Below, in pieces: positions 1-11,281 of a stretch of 23,396 bases of DNA; within the stretch, counting starts at the first letter, position 1, and every line of letters starts with the position of its first letter. Below the pieces are notes generated by a model. The model ran no database searches. It was not told where the DNA came from and worked only from the letters and a program-made list of their open reading frames with translations. The stretch comes from Aureococcus anophagefferens (taxonomy: Eukaryota; Sar; Pelagophyceae; Pelagomonadales; Pelagomonadaceae), in contig NW_008705584.1 of NCBI RefSeq assembly GCF_000186865.1, positions 213,738 through 237,133 on the forward strand, given 5' to 3'. The position numbers and the translations under genes are program-made.

Positions 1-52
1 TTGCAGATATTATTTACAGTCTATTATAGTTCAAGTCGAACCGACTTTAGTA

Positions 53-530
53 CTAGGCACGATACTCCGTATCGTGCGCGTCGTGTTGAATTGCCTTCTG
101 TTCACGGTTCCTACCTTGAAATATCATTCTCTTACCCGTCTCATCCAATTGCCACTTTTCTACATTTTTTGTTACATTCATCGAGTTGGTGCCCAGAACA
201 TCAACAACATCTACTGCGGCGTAATCGCACTGCAGATCTAGCATCGTGACGTTGAAATTGATTCGCAACCTGAAAAAAATCGAATGATGAAGGGGATCGA
301 AAAGAATTCTTACAATGTTTCGGCATTGGTGTCGAGCATTACGCCGGTTTCAATAGTTGTGGACAAAAAGGCCCAGAGCTCAACCAGGAAGAGAATCGCC
401 ATGAACACGCCAGCTGTTATCGATAGCGTGGCTCCAACCTAAGAACCGCGGGTGATTCATGCTGCGATCGGGAGCTCACCATCGTTGCTTCAGTGAGATC
501 TGCCGGAATCTTGCGGAAGAAATCCACCAT
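53..530 (-). CDS. ERV-domain protein (PDIL5-4/ERGIC-like), 5' part
   Basis: This is the N-terminal part of a membrane protein of the early secretory pathway, of the ERV41/46 type; in plants and some protists the same N-terminus belongs to PDI-like PDIL5-4 proteins. I read three exons, complement(61..269, 314..438, 480..530), with GT-AG introns of 44 and 41 nt. The start at 530 gives MVDFFRKIPADLTEAT, which matches the family's opening VDFYRKIPxDLTEAS. A single membrane segment follows (about residues 21-41, SITAGVFMAILFLVELWAFL). Exon 3 then opens the luminal ERV_N domain with LRINFNVTM, a conserved cysteine (LQCDYAAVD) and VDVLGTNSMNVTK. An in-frame TAG lies at 53-55, but a GT donor at 60-59 suggests the gene continues off the window. 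The thioredoxin and C-terminal ERV domains are not visible, so a PDI fusion cannot be confirmed. Confidence 0.8.
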
Positions 531-635
531 TTTTAGCCCAGACATCGCCTACGCCTTATTCGACAAATTTTGGTAAAGCGCCCCGGATGCGTACACACGG
601 GCGACACTCGCACTACACGCACGAGGCGCACACGT

Positions 636-776
636 GTTAGAATCCGAGTATGCTAGTATGAAGCACCAGCATAGTATAGCATGAGCATAGCCAGTATAAG
701 GCAGACTTAGCATAGCCAGCATAGGCCAGTATGAGCGTCCCAGCATAGGGAGGATAGCATAGTCCCGAGTTAGGGT
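636..776 (+). repeat. R1 repeat, copy 1
   Basis: This copy matches the inner part of the arms of the 19318-21518 element, in the orientation of its right arm. It starts with the 46-bp R1 core (636-681) and continues through the AGCATAG-rich stretch to about 776. It has the same 14-nt variant segment as the left arm, which the right arm lacks. It stops abruptly and passes directly into repeat R2. The outer part of the arm is missing, so this is a fragment or an internally joined copy. It lies about 105 bp upstream of the ERV gene start. Confidence 0.85.
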
Positions 777-836
777 CAGAGAGGTTCAACCTCCCCCAAC
801 GCCCCCCCAGCCGGGACGTTTCACCTGACTTGCAGT
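777..836 (+). repeat. R2 repeat, copy a
   Basis: This is a dispersed repeat of about 55-60 bp that recurs at 22606-22659 with small indels in its C-runs. It begins AGAGAGGTTC, contains CAGCCGGGACGTTTCACC and ends TGACTTGCAG. It directly abuts R1 copy 1. The following stretch to 917 is AT/GC-balanced and shows no coding potential. Confidence 0.75.
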
Positions 837-917
837 CAGGCATTTTCGCGCTACAGAGGGCGTTTAGCGCATAGGAGATGGTAACATTTCCCAACCACCT
901 AGAAGGCGGTTCACTGT

Positions 918-963
918 GTTAGAATCCGAGTATGCTAGTATGAAGCACCAGCATAGTATAGCA
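918..963 (+). repeat. R1 core, copy 2
   Basis: This is an exact copy of the 46-bp R1 core found at 636-681, here without the AGCATAG-rich continuation. The sequence turns GC-rich within a few bases of its end. Confidence 0.9.
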
Positions 964-967
964 TGAG

Positions 968-1440
968 CCTCGGGAGCGACCAGAGCGTCGCCACACTGCC
1001 GCAGAGCGGGCGGCGGCGAAGCGCGCCGCCGGCGGTCCGCCGCGGCCTGGCAATGGCCGGCGACGACGACTTCGCCGACGGCGGAGGAGGCCTCGGCATC
1101 GACGGCCTCGGCGAGGGCGACGCCGGCGACGCCGGTGGCCAGCCCGACGACGTCCAGAGCACACACCGGAACGTCCGGAGCGGACGGAAAGCTTGTCAAG
1201 AAGCGCAAGTACGGCTTCCGGCGCGTCTCCTCCTATGCGGGGCGGGCGGCACGAGAACGCGAGCGCCTCGGGCCGTCAGCGGTTGGCGCGACCCAGCCCG
1301 GCGCCGGTTCGAACGATTAGCCCCCGAGACCCCTCGTTCGCCGCCCCTCTCGACGCCTTGGCCGCGAAAAGTACACGGCTACGCAGGCGGAACCGGCGGT
1401 AGGCCCCCAGGGGCCGCGTCGCGCGGTGTGGCATCGCACC
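968..1440 (+). other. GC-rich island 1
   Basis: This stretch of about 470 bp is far richer in G and C than the genes on both sides. It begins directly after R1 core copy 2. Several overlapping open frames occur on both strands, which is expected of GC-rich DNA. None shows a domain I recognise and no single frame is clearly favoured. It could be a captured gene fragment or non-coding DNA. The 1441-1595 stretch between it and the TOR stop shows nothing further. Confidence 0.6.
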
Positions 1441-1595
1441 ACAGACCCCAGTGATCACAGTGAACTTATGTGTGGCCCTGGTCTAGAATCCGCTGCCAAA
1501 TACTGGCATTCGATGTATGCTACCTGTACAAGCTCCCAGATGGTGTCGCACAGCTGCCTGGGCCTAGTTGTAATCTCCGAGCCAGTGGCTTTTGA

Positions 1596-4500
1596 TTACC
1601 AATAAGGACACCAGCCACCATACATCTGACAGATATTTTCAGCACATTGCGCCTCGCGTATTAAGCCATCGATTTGATGAATAGGTGAGACACAGAAACG
1701 GGGATCGTGCAACGTGGAACCAGTGAGCTTTTGCTGAACACGGTCAGTTATAACCAATGTCTGTTTCAAGACATTACGAAAATGAGAATTATTTGTCGAT
1801 AGGAGCTTCCAATCAACTAGTGGGTCATGAACAAATGCCTCGAGCATGGCCATCAAAGAGTGAAAATCGTTCCGTAGCACTCGCATTGTGTGGTTGCAAG
1901 TCAGCCGATAAGATCCCTCAACACCGCTAACCTCCATCGCATTGACGAGTAACTTCGTTAAGCGAAATGGAATCTTCTCGGGGAACCTCTTCCGTTTCAT
2001 GGCTACCTCAAAACAGTCTCCAAAGTCAATATGAATAACTTCGCCAGATTTATCACTCACAAGTATATTTGAAAGGTGGCGATCTCCTAGACCTAGAACG
2101 TAGCCCACCACTGATGTTACTGCGAGGGAACGGGCATACCTAGTGCGGCGCATTAACCAAATTGACACATCTCCTGAGGTCACCAAGAATACGTTCGCGA
2201 GATCCCTGTTATATGTGCGATTCAGAACATATTTGAAATCACCGAGCTTGTACATGAACGGACTTTTATGGTAATCACAGGCAATAGCCTCGGTGAAACG
2301 TCTTTCGATGTCAACTAGTATACCCGAGTGGGATCGGTGATTCACTATGAGCTGATGAATTGTTGAACAGCACTTAAGCCATCCTATTAAGCCTGAGTTG
2401 TTAGATAGCGGCATAACGACGTATTGCTGGACATGAAGAGGTTCTTTGTGACCATGCCCGGCGTTGTAGGTCTTGTTGAAAAGGGCATTGATAAGCCCAA
2501 AAAGTTGCATGACACGCTCATCTTGTCGAAGATCTTCGTGACCTTTGAGCAAAAATTGATATTCTTTGCCATCAGATCCGGAGATTCTCAAGCAACGTGG
2601 CCGTTGCTTGGAGGCAAGAACTCGCAATTGTGGGGAAATTGACAAAATTCGGACTGGAAGATTTCGCCCCCCCTCTGTGCCAGGAATCGCCACATGCATG
2701 CTACCTGCACACATTAGCGATGGGGCCACCTGACCCAAGTCAAGGTGTGACAACTTGTCTGTAAAGATACTTTGCTTCACCCATTTGTGGATTGCAGAGT
2801 AAATATCCCAGGCCTGGTGCATATCTGCATGGTTCCTCAGCCGACAGAATCGAGAGAGAAACGATTCAGCTGCTAGGAGGTCAGGACTGTACACATGGGC
2901 GAATGCTGCAAGTCGTGTGGTGACTATGGTTGTATCATGACTTGAGTCTGGGAAAACGCCGATGAAGCTCTGGAGGTCATCATGCCAGCGACGATGCATC
3001 TCGATCAAACCATGAATCGTGGCTTGAACATCGGCACTCCCAAAATAGAGATTTGCGGCAGCTTCAATGCCTTGATACCAAGCCTCGTGCCAGGTGATTG
3101 CTGAACGATTAAGCTCCCGTGATACCAGGTTTGCTTCAGCAACGAGGACTTCCACCTCCGAGATAGCAAAACGTGTCTGGGTGCTTGCGTCACCAAGAAC
3201 CCCATAGTACTCACACTGCTGTAACCCACCGAGAATCCCGACCGATGCAACACGGCGGGACTCTGATGCTGACTGCGCTGATACTGTTATCGGGTAGATG
3301 AGAGCCTGTGGATGTGCGCGACCGACTTGAACCAGTAGATCCGCAACAAGATGCCGCACGTCTTCATCAGGGTAGTCGACGCGAGCTATGAGCTGTGGTA
3401 TGACTCCCAACCAAACATCAACACTTGTATGACCAAACCCCTCCAGCATTTTGGCGCTTACTTGCGAACGAGTCCCGTGCTTAAACCAGATAGTTAACAA
3501 CCTGAGTGTATCTTGCAAGACAACAGCATCTCCCTCGTGCATCTCAACCCCAGGCCGCTCTGCTGATTGGCGCGTAGCACGGGACTCGGTACCAAACAAT
3601 TGAAGACTTCGGAAGAAGCCTCCAATCGATTGAATCACGTGGTGAAATACTGATACTGTTCCAGGGCTACTGGCTAGAACAGGACCCGAATTTCCAAGCT
3701 TGTGTAGCTCTCGCCGTTCAAGCTGTTCACACGCCTCATAGTTAGCCAAAGCCCAGGAATGCCATGCTCTGGGTTGCAGCGGTACGAGTTTTGTCACGCG
3801 TTGGAGCAACCTGATTACTATTGACAAACACTGATTGAAATATCTGCTCCTACGGGTGAATTTGGATGCCCGAATTAGAATCCCACACCATTCACTCCGA
3901 GTAAGGATGCTTGCTATCAATATTTCGTCGCCAGGCTTGTCTTTTAAATCCCAAGAGTTCTTCTGATGGCTGAAGATAAGAGACTCTGTGACTCTGGAAA
4001 GCACATCGTAAGCCAGTGCACGTCTCCCCAGTGCCCACAGCAAGTGGCAGGCTCGAAGAATCACATTTACGCTGGGAATTTGTGGTACAGAATCCAGGAA
4101 GGCAAGGACATTTCCACATCTTAGAAAATGCCCAGAACCATAGCACAAGTCTGCAAGTCTCATAAAAGCCTCAATGTCGTGGCCTGGATGCAACACGAGT
4201 TTGTGGACAATCAACACATTTGACCACACGCTAGCATCCAGTCCTCCCCACCAACGCACGCGTCGCTTCCATTTTGCAAGTAAGCTCAAGAGCACCTTTG
4301 TCGTGCCGACATATCTGCGGGACGATGGTAAATTCAGAAGGGTTTGCGACTCGAATGTCACAGCCTCCTCAAACTCAAATATCTGCTGTGCCGACATAAC
4401 ACAGTAATATGCATGATTATAGCTCTTATCGGTGCAGAGCTTTGTATCTTCAATCAATTGCACGCGGGCAGCCTGCACCAATGTTTTAGCCTGTGATAGA

Positions 4501-7500
4501 GCAGAGTAGACGTGGCGTATCTTTCTTCCTGCTGATTTCCATGCCAACACCGCCTGAAAAAGAAACAACTCGTGCGTTGAGGGTCTGAATGGCGAATTGA
4601 ATACATGCAGATTTCGAGCGGTGTCTAGTTGTCTGACACGACAAGCACCCCAGTATGCTACATAAATTCCCAAGTCGTCCCAATTTTGCAGCATCCATGA
4701 CGCTCGAGCGCCCAATGCAGATATTTCAATTAGCTGTTCCTGCCGTTCCTCTCTTACCCTGTGAGATGCAGCAACACAAACAATCCTCGAATTCTGCCGC
4801 CCATCCAATTTTCGCGCAAAATTGAGCGGGCCGGGGAACCTATTCAAGCTTGAAGTGAGCAAACTCCAGAGATAACGGGCGTGAATCATGACGGTTCGGT
4901 GATCAAAGAGGGCGCTGTGACACCTCAGCCGTCCGACCTCCATATCTAGCCATCGACTTCCAGCTTGCTGCGCCGGCTCACTTTGTCCTGCCGATTTCGA
5001 GCTGGGCACAGGAAACAATACGCTCGAGGGCAAACACCTCTCGTATATTGCCAGGGCCGCGTCCCAGCAGCCTAGCTGCTCCTGCAATTGGGGTTTTAGC
5101 CTTGAGCTCGGGCCTCTGACCAGTAGAATACCGGCAGCCGCCTCCTTCAAGCCGAGATTATTGTTGCTTGTAACAAGAGCCGCAATAACATCATCAGCAC
5201 ATGGGTCTATTTTGGAATTGAGGCGCCAATAATTTTCACGAGCAGCCAAGGCCCTGGCATGAGCATGTGCCTGACATGCACGTCGTGCCATCATAGGCAG
5301 CTCTATAGGAAGTGGAGCGCAGTACATGCGTGCAAAATCCACGAGGTCAAATAAGAGCCAAAGTGATTTTAGTGAAAGCGAACACGAGCACATTGCCACA
5401 CCTAGAGACTTTACCAGTCTTCGAGCCACACCGGCCGGTCCACCAAAACAATTTGCTATGGCGAATCCACATCCAATCCACATTGCAAGAAAGCCGGGTT
5501 TAAAGAGGCGATACGCGGTAGTTTGACAAGCATCAGCGATGGCCGAGCATGGCCTAAGATAAGGCGATGGCGATTGTCGTAGTAGTTCTACTGAAATGCG
5601 ATGCATCCATTCCGTCCAGTCACCTCTTGTCACCACCCCTGCACTATCCCATACCCGGTTCAAAGCAGCGAGATCAATTATGTGATCATCTCCTGCACGG
5701 GCGGAATAATTGTCTGGTCTGAGTGCTGGCAATGGTGGATCTTGGCTACATTGATTAAGCGGATAAACTTTTGCCTTAAAATACGGATACTTATCCCTCA
5801 TCTGTCGGATGCGAAATGGGGTAGGGGAAAGCATATCGGCAAATAAATTGTCAAAATTTTCTCTCAAAATGACAGCGCAGCCTTGTGTTGGTGAAGGTGT
5901 TGGTTTACCACGAGAAATGGCTGACACAACTACATTATACCCGTCGTAAGCAGCCAAGGCTGCATGTGCCGCGAGCATCACGTAGTTAGGGCCACCAGAG
6001 TTCCCAAATATGGTTTCGACAGCCGGACTACTTAATTCCATCAGAAGATGCTCCATGTTGATGACCCAGTCCGACAGGGCAAATCGAGAGTGGCTCAGAC
6101 GAGACAGTGCAGACCTACCAATCTGCCCTGATATGATGGTGAGACCATAAATGGCAAGTTCAGAAACCATAATTAGATAGTGGCTAGTTTTCAGCTTGGG
6201 AGTGCACGGTGCATCCCTGCAAAGCTGAACTTTGTTATCTGAATCAAGGCCTTTAGCCATCCCCAATTTGTGCATCGAATCGCATCGAATGGCAATACAG
6301 TCCAGCATTGACTTGATAAATTGGGGGGCAATCTCGGGCAAAACACTGGACCAGCCTACTCGGCTGATCAAGCGAATAACACTGACAAGAACAATGCAAA
6401 TTTCTGATGCGGTGCGAGACTGCGTTTTGTGGTTTTGTTCTACAGAGCGCGTGGTGAATACGCGCGAGACAAAAGAATCATCATGCAGCAAGCGGAAGAG
6501 TCCCGCAAAAACGTTCAATATGGTAACGATGATCATCTTTGCATTCCCAGACATGATCAAAGAATCTGAAATTGAGTCAATAATGTGCAGGCATGGATAC
6601 AGCGAACCGTGCGTAAGAGTACTTCTCAAGGGTGACAGCAACCACCGCATCTGTGATACGAAATTATGCAGTGAGAGGCGTGAATGCAAGCACCGCATGA
6701 CATTGATGAGGCTCTCCCCCGTGACACAAGATGCACTGGTTGTGCATACTTGGTGTTTAGCACTGTGACCCGATTTGGGCCAGAGAATGGAGATCGCAGC
6801 CGCAAGTCGACCAGAGCAGCATTCAGCCATAATGATGGAAGGGTCTATCAGTTCAAGGATACGAATCAAGCTGCTTACAAGGATACGAACAAAATCTATG
6901 TCATAGGCACAGACGTTAACACTTCCGCTGTTTTGCATACAATGGGAACTCTGATTTATATTCTTCCGTACAAAAGAGCGTTCATCCAAGCACACCGGCC
7001 TCGCTGTTCTTTGGCCGTAGCGAGCCCCTCCCATTTTCCTTGAACCCGAAGACAGGATGCATAAATGGCGCCCCAATACTGCGCGTAAAGTGAGTGCATC
7101 GGGGGCAAGCCAGCTGCATACTTGGCTCAATACTTCGAAGGCCTCCTTGCGCACTTGTGGCATTAGTAAAACGGCATCTAGGAGAGCGATCATGGCAGAG
7201 GCTTGCAATAGCTCACCGGTGGGTAATCTACTCTCAAACTTCTCTCCTCGGACCGTTTTACACTCAGCCGATCCCAGTGTTTGTACAGCTTTGACCGTCT
7301 CCAGCTTAAAATAGTTTCGGAATTGATTTGATGAGTTAGACTGATCTGCAGCCGCTATAACTTCGGTTGTCCTGATGAACGAAAAGACATGCGGCCAAAC
7401 CGGATGCTCCTTTTCTCTGAGTAATAGGAGGAAGGGAGGGTCCAAGGCCCCAAGCACACCTAAAGTACGGAATGCCTGGATATCTTGACCTGATCTTTGA

Positions 7501-10221
7501 TCCTTGAGCATGTGCAGGAGTGTATCGACAAGTCTGGGAGCACTGAAGCAGTACGGTGTCAATATATCCCCGGTGCTGGAGACAAGATGCTCCAAAGCGC
7601 GAGCGGCAACATATCGTAGACGAGGGGCACGCACGGGCTGAGCACAGAGCACACACACAACTTTTGGGATAACTTTTCTGGCGATGGGCAAGACTCCGTC
7701 TCGGAAAATCAGGGTTATTTTTCCAGTGACACATGCAGCTATGGGAGCAATAGCATCATCCACCTTTGCCCGAGCTAGAAGATGTGCGACGATAGGTAAA
7801 ATAGCGGGCACATATGGTGCTAGCATACGCTGCCCCCGATCAAGAGCGAGACTCACCAGCTGCAGAGCCCCAATTGCACCATCTGTAATTTCACAAAGAG
7901 GCAATGCGCTACGGTACGAGTCCTGATCGGGTGTGTTATAGCACTCCATCGGTTGCACAGCCAGTGAACCATTCCGCACACGGGATGAGATGAAGTTACA
8001 ATGCTTTATCCTTTCCAGTTGCCGAGCTAGACACCGACCGATTCTGGGTAAAACAAATGAAGGCGCTTTGGTGACTAATCGTGACATCAGCTGCACCGCC
8101 GCCTTTCGCACTAGGAATTGATTGTCGACCGAAAAACTGAAGAGAACACGAAGAAGTCTTGGCAAAGCAAGAATGGTGTCAACACGAAGGGGGAAACGAG
8201 TTCAAGATGATACAGCGCAGCTCTGCTCTCTGTCCTAACGTCTCAAGCATGACGTACTCGACGACTGCGTGCAAGAATGCTAGTGGTGCGTCAGTGTAGA
8301 GGGCTGGATGAGAGATTTCTTCCAGATATGGCATTTTTGCCAGAAGCTTCCAGCTATAAATGGAAGCTTCTAGGCTAATCATTGGTGCTAAACTGACGAC
8401 GCGAGCTGCAAGGACGGCGGCTACTTCCATGAGCAGAGCGGAAAACCCCTTTGTTTGTTGACATTCAAAAAAGTCAAACTTAAATAAGACGCCCATCGAG
8501 AATCGAATCTTTGAGAAAGAATAGATCGCTAGACAAGGCATGCTTTCGTTTACCGTGGTTCTAAATTCCACCTTTGCCGCCTCTCGTCTTAAGCAATAAT
8601 GAGAAGAAAGGCAGCCATAGCTAGGAAATTTACTATAGCTCGCAACCATTGACTGCACTTCATGGCGTGGACCACGTCTTGACCTGACTTTACTACCAGC
8701 ACCGCTCATCCCAACCGGGGTACACGCAGTTATTGTAGAAGCAACTTGATCTAAGACATAATGCTGAACCGACGAGCGCAGAGAGGGGAAATGCGCATGG
8801 ATAGCTTTGATGAGGTGAAACATTGTCCGTGTGAGACATTGGGGTACAAGAAAACAAAATATTTTGCGGATTTGATCGTGCAACTCGCCGCAATTAGTAA
8901 AATGTGTCAAATGGTGACGATTATATTCACCAATCATGCGTATCAGGACAGTAAAGGACCGTACAATGGGTAGTGCTAAACTCGAATCCTGAGGGCCAGC
9001 CCTAGGCTTGCTACTCAAGGTTACCATGCGTTTAACAACTCCATACACTAATGATGCTTCCATATTTGTATCTAGAATTTCCGTGATAACAAAAGTACAG
9101 CGGCTGACGGCTGCAGAAATACTTAAGGCACGATTTGTTTTTATGGTCTTGAGTATTGACTGTATTACGCCATGTCGCACGGTCAGTACAGGTGTCATAA
9201 AGCATGCTAGCGATGGCAGAAGCGCGACTGACAAAACATGCAGTTGCGTGTCAGTGGCCTGTAGTCCCCTGACACCAAGTACTGCCTGGAACCAGGCCTC
9301 AAGTGTTCCACTGCCTAGCAATGGTTGACGCCAGTACTTCCCAGGCAAGACATCATCAAAATCGTCGATGATTAAACTTTTATCGCACGGATGCCGCTGA
9401 AGCACTGCGGCTAGAAGTAGCAAAGCACCATGAACCTGATCGTTTGATTCACAATTCGTGAGCAGACCTGTGGTTACGATTAAGGCCGCGTGCTGGAAAT
9501 AGATAGACGCGTCCAATGAATCATCACGATGATAAAGAATGCTCAAAAATGACCTAGCAGCGCATGCAACAACCTCGCGGATCCGAGATGATGTGTCAGA
9601 AAGTGCGCCCCAAACTCGAGCGTGGATGGATCCACGAGCATCAAGTATGAGGGTCGGCACGTTGATTGTAAGCTCCGAGAGCACTAGAGCGGCTGCGTAT
9701 CGACGCGCCTCGTACCGCATGTCTTGAATCCATTCCAATGAAGTTCTCAAGTAACGTTCTTCAAGTAGCTGAAGCTCAGCTTTTACCATTATCGTGCGAG
9801 AAAGACGCCCCAATGTCAACGTAACTACTTGCACGCACGATGGACTATAATGGGTGGAGCGGTCTACTTCTAACACATCACGAAGGAAATTCAGAACACC
9901 AATTCGCCTCTCGACTGATAGTTGATCAACAGCATGTGCCAAGCCCTCGAGTATACCAACACCGACACGGCGCGCGTAAGCGCCACCTTCTACAGCCCGA
10001 ATACGTGCATAATCAAACAGGCGATTTAGATACGCGCTGAGTCCTGCTTGCGATAATTTTAGTGATGATCGTGAAAGGTGTGAATACAAAAGGTTGATGC
10101 CAGAATCCCTGAGATGCGAGGAAGACGACCCCAACAAGGCTTCGATGAATGCGAAACTCGCGCAAGACTCGATGCATGCGGAGCTGAACTCGCTAATTTC
10201 ATAGCCCCCAGATTGGATCAT
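1596..10221 (-). CDS. TOR: TOR serine/threonine kinase (PIKK family)
   Basis: Target of rapamycin is the catalytic core of TORC1/TORC2 and couples nutrient state to translation and growth. I read two exons, complement(1596..8157, 8198..10221), giving about 2861 aa against roughly 2470-2550 in yeast and human. The N-terminal half is HEAT repeats; residues near EARRYAAALVLSELTINVPT match the human N-terminal HEAT region. The FAT domain follows (LGCWDAALAIYERCL near residue 1700), then FRB (about 2354-2469), the kinase domain (from about 2528, with LLKGHEDLRQDERVMQLF, GLGDRHLSN and HIDFGDCFEVA) and a FATC tail ending GGWCPYW. The catalytic Asp and the DFG motif are present. The start ATG has an in-frame TGA just upstream. 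The frame break near 8180-8165 is best explained by a 40-nt GT-AG intron; a one-base error or shift in a run of five C is the alternative. Several FRB residues that contact rapamycin are changed. Further in-frame introns cannot be excluded. Confidence 0.95.
8158..8197 (-). other. Proposed 40-nt TOR intron
   Basis: Read on the minus strand, the segment begins GTTTCC and ends GCCAAG. Removing it joins the upstream frame, which would otherwise stop at a TGA a few codons on, to the long downstream frame. The join reads CIILNS-LLRVLFSFSVDNQ and preserves a HEAT-like helix pattern. The donor is weak, but other introns in this window are also short with weak donors. A 28-nt alternative using a later GT also restores frame. 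Confidence 0.6.
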
Positions 10222-10643
10222 GTCCTGACAATTTCATAGAGCTAGCCCCAGTTTAAATTGTAGAGCGATATTTATTGCTTGACGTTGTAGTGCACTCTAT
10301 CCCGCTAGAGAGCTCAGGAGGAAGATTCTCCTGTATCTGCCCTACTGTCCTTATTTTCCCTTTTCTCCCTACCTTGCAGTCTCATATCCTCATGAGACTG
10401 AGTTCAGTCCCAAGGTCCCCACTTTAGTATGGGGGTCCTTCCTCCTTTTCCCGATTTCCTTCTCTTTCTCTCTTTCTATTCCACTTTAAGACAGTATAGA
10501 GTAACCCTCTCCTGTTGGGAATCAGGGCTGCTTAGCAGCCCCATCTCACTTTTCCATTTTCAGTCTAAGTCAGGAACTGTGGCGGGAGACTAGACTGAGG
10601 TATCTTGACTGACTTAGAATATAGACGGCCCGGGACCTTGCTG

Positions 10644-10667
10644 TCTCTCTCTCTCTCTCTCTCTCTC
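10644..10667 (+). repeat. (TC)12 microsatellite
   Basis: An uninterrupted TC dinucleotide repeat of 24 bases lies in the TOR upstream region. On the TOR strand it reads as GA repeats, about 420 bp before the start codon. Confidence 0.95.
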
Positions 10668-10881
10668 CCTCTCAATGACCATACTAGCTGCCATTAAGAA
10701 AGATAAACCAGAAGATGATGATTGCATTCGTGCGGAAGAAAATTTTGACGGGGTCTTCCCCCCCAGCTACTGACTATCTTTCATATCGAATGTAGTTAGC
10801 TGACGGGGTTGGTTTGAACTTCAAGTACCCATTTAGTTGAAGGTTGACCTAGCTAATTCCCTTTACAGAAGCGCCGTTTAG

Positions 10882-10903
10882 CATATCCCGCCGGCGGGAT
10901 ATG
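10882..10903. repeat. 22-bp perfect palindrome
   Basis: The arms CATATCCCGCC and GGCGGGATATG are exact reverse complements with no spacer. It lies about 660 bp upstream of the TOR start. Its function is unknown; a dimeric protein-binding site or a cruciform are possibilities. Confidence 0.85.
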
Positions 10904-11281
10904 TTGCTGGGTCTTTGCTCAGGCACCGGGTCCCCGGGAGGGACCCAGACCAGTGCGCGTCGAATTTCCACGAGCGCTGAGGTCGCGCGCCTCATTTCGC
11001 CTCCGGGCGCGGTGGGGAGGGGGGGGGGTTCTTGCATTGTCCCCGCGGGAAGGGGACAGCGCACCGGCATTCATCTCAGCGCTGCCAAGACATTTGCGAA
11101 AATTTGGGGCTTTTGGGGACAGTGGTCATGCGTTTTCTTGTGGCTGCTGGCCTAGCCGAGCGTGCTTGGATGTGACTGGTCCTTCTAGCTTGAAAGAGCC
11201 TGGGATTATTGGAGCTTGCTAGAGAGGTGGTGCTGTGATCCTTGCGCTCATTTATTACCTGGCATCAGGCATATGTATTTA

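Larger units (their letters stand above)
10222..11281. other. Non-coding region between TOR and MAP kinase genes
   Basis: This stretch of about 1 kb lies upstream of TOR and downstream of the MAP kinase, so it should hold the TOR promoter and the MAP kinase 3' end. I see no convincing coding frame. Features inside are a pyrimidine-rich tract at about 10320-10480, a short hairpin (GGGCTGC-TTA-GCAGCCC) near 10526-10542, a (TC)12 microsatellite at 10644-10667, a 22-bp perfect palindrome at 10882-10903 and a G-rich run at 11005-11028. No tRNA, rRNA or spliceosomal RNA could be recognised. Confidence 0.6.

Noticed and set aside
1..249. Plus-strand open frame of 82 codons at the left edge
   Set aside because: It starts with TTG and is antisense to the well-supported ERV-domain exon.
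681..776. CRISPR-like array in the AGCATAG-rich region
   Set aside because: Units are degenerate, of irregular spacing and in a eukaryotic context; there are no regular spacers.
1290..1325. tRNA-like GGTTCGA box
   Set aside because: No cloverleaf, A box or acceptor stem can be built around it.
963..1454. Long plus-strand frame in GC-rich island 1
   Set aside because: Its start lies in the R1 repeat, it has no recognised domain, and equal-length frames occur on the other strand, as expected from GC-rich DNA.
1596..8165. TOR as two separate genes, the second starting at 8165
   Set aside because: The codon at 8165 is TTG, not ATG, the upstream frame carries the N-terminal TOR HEAT repeats and ends only a few codons from this point, and a short intron joins the two.
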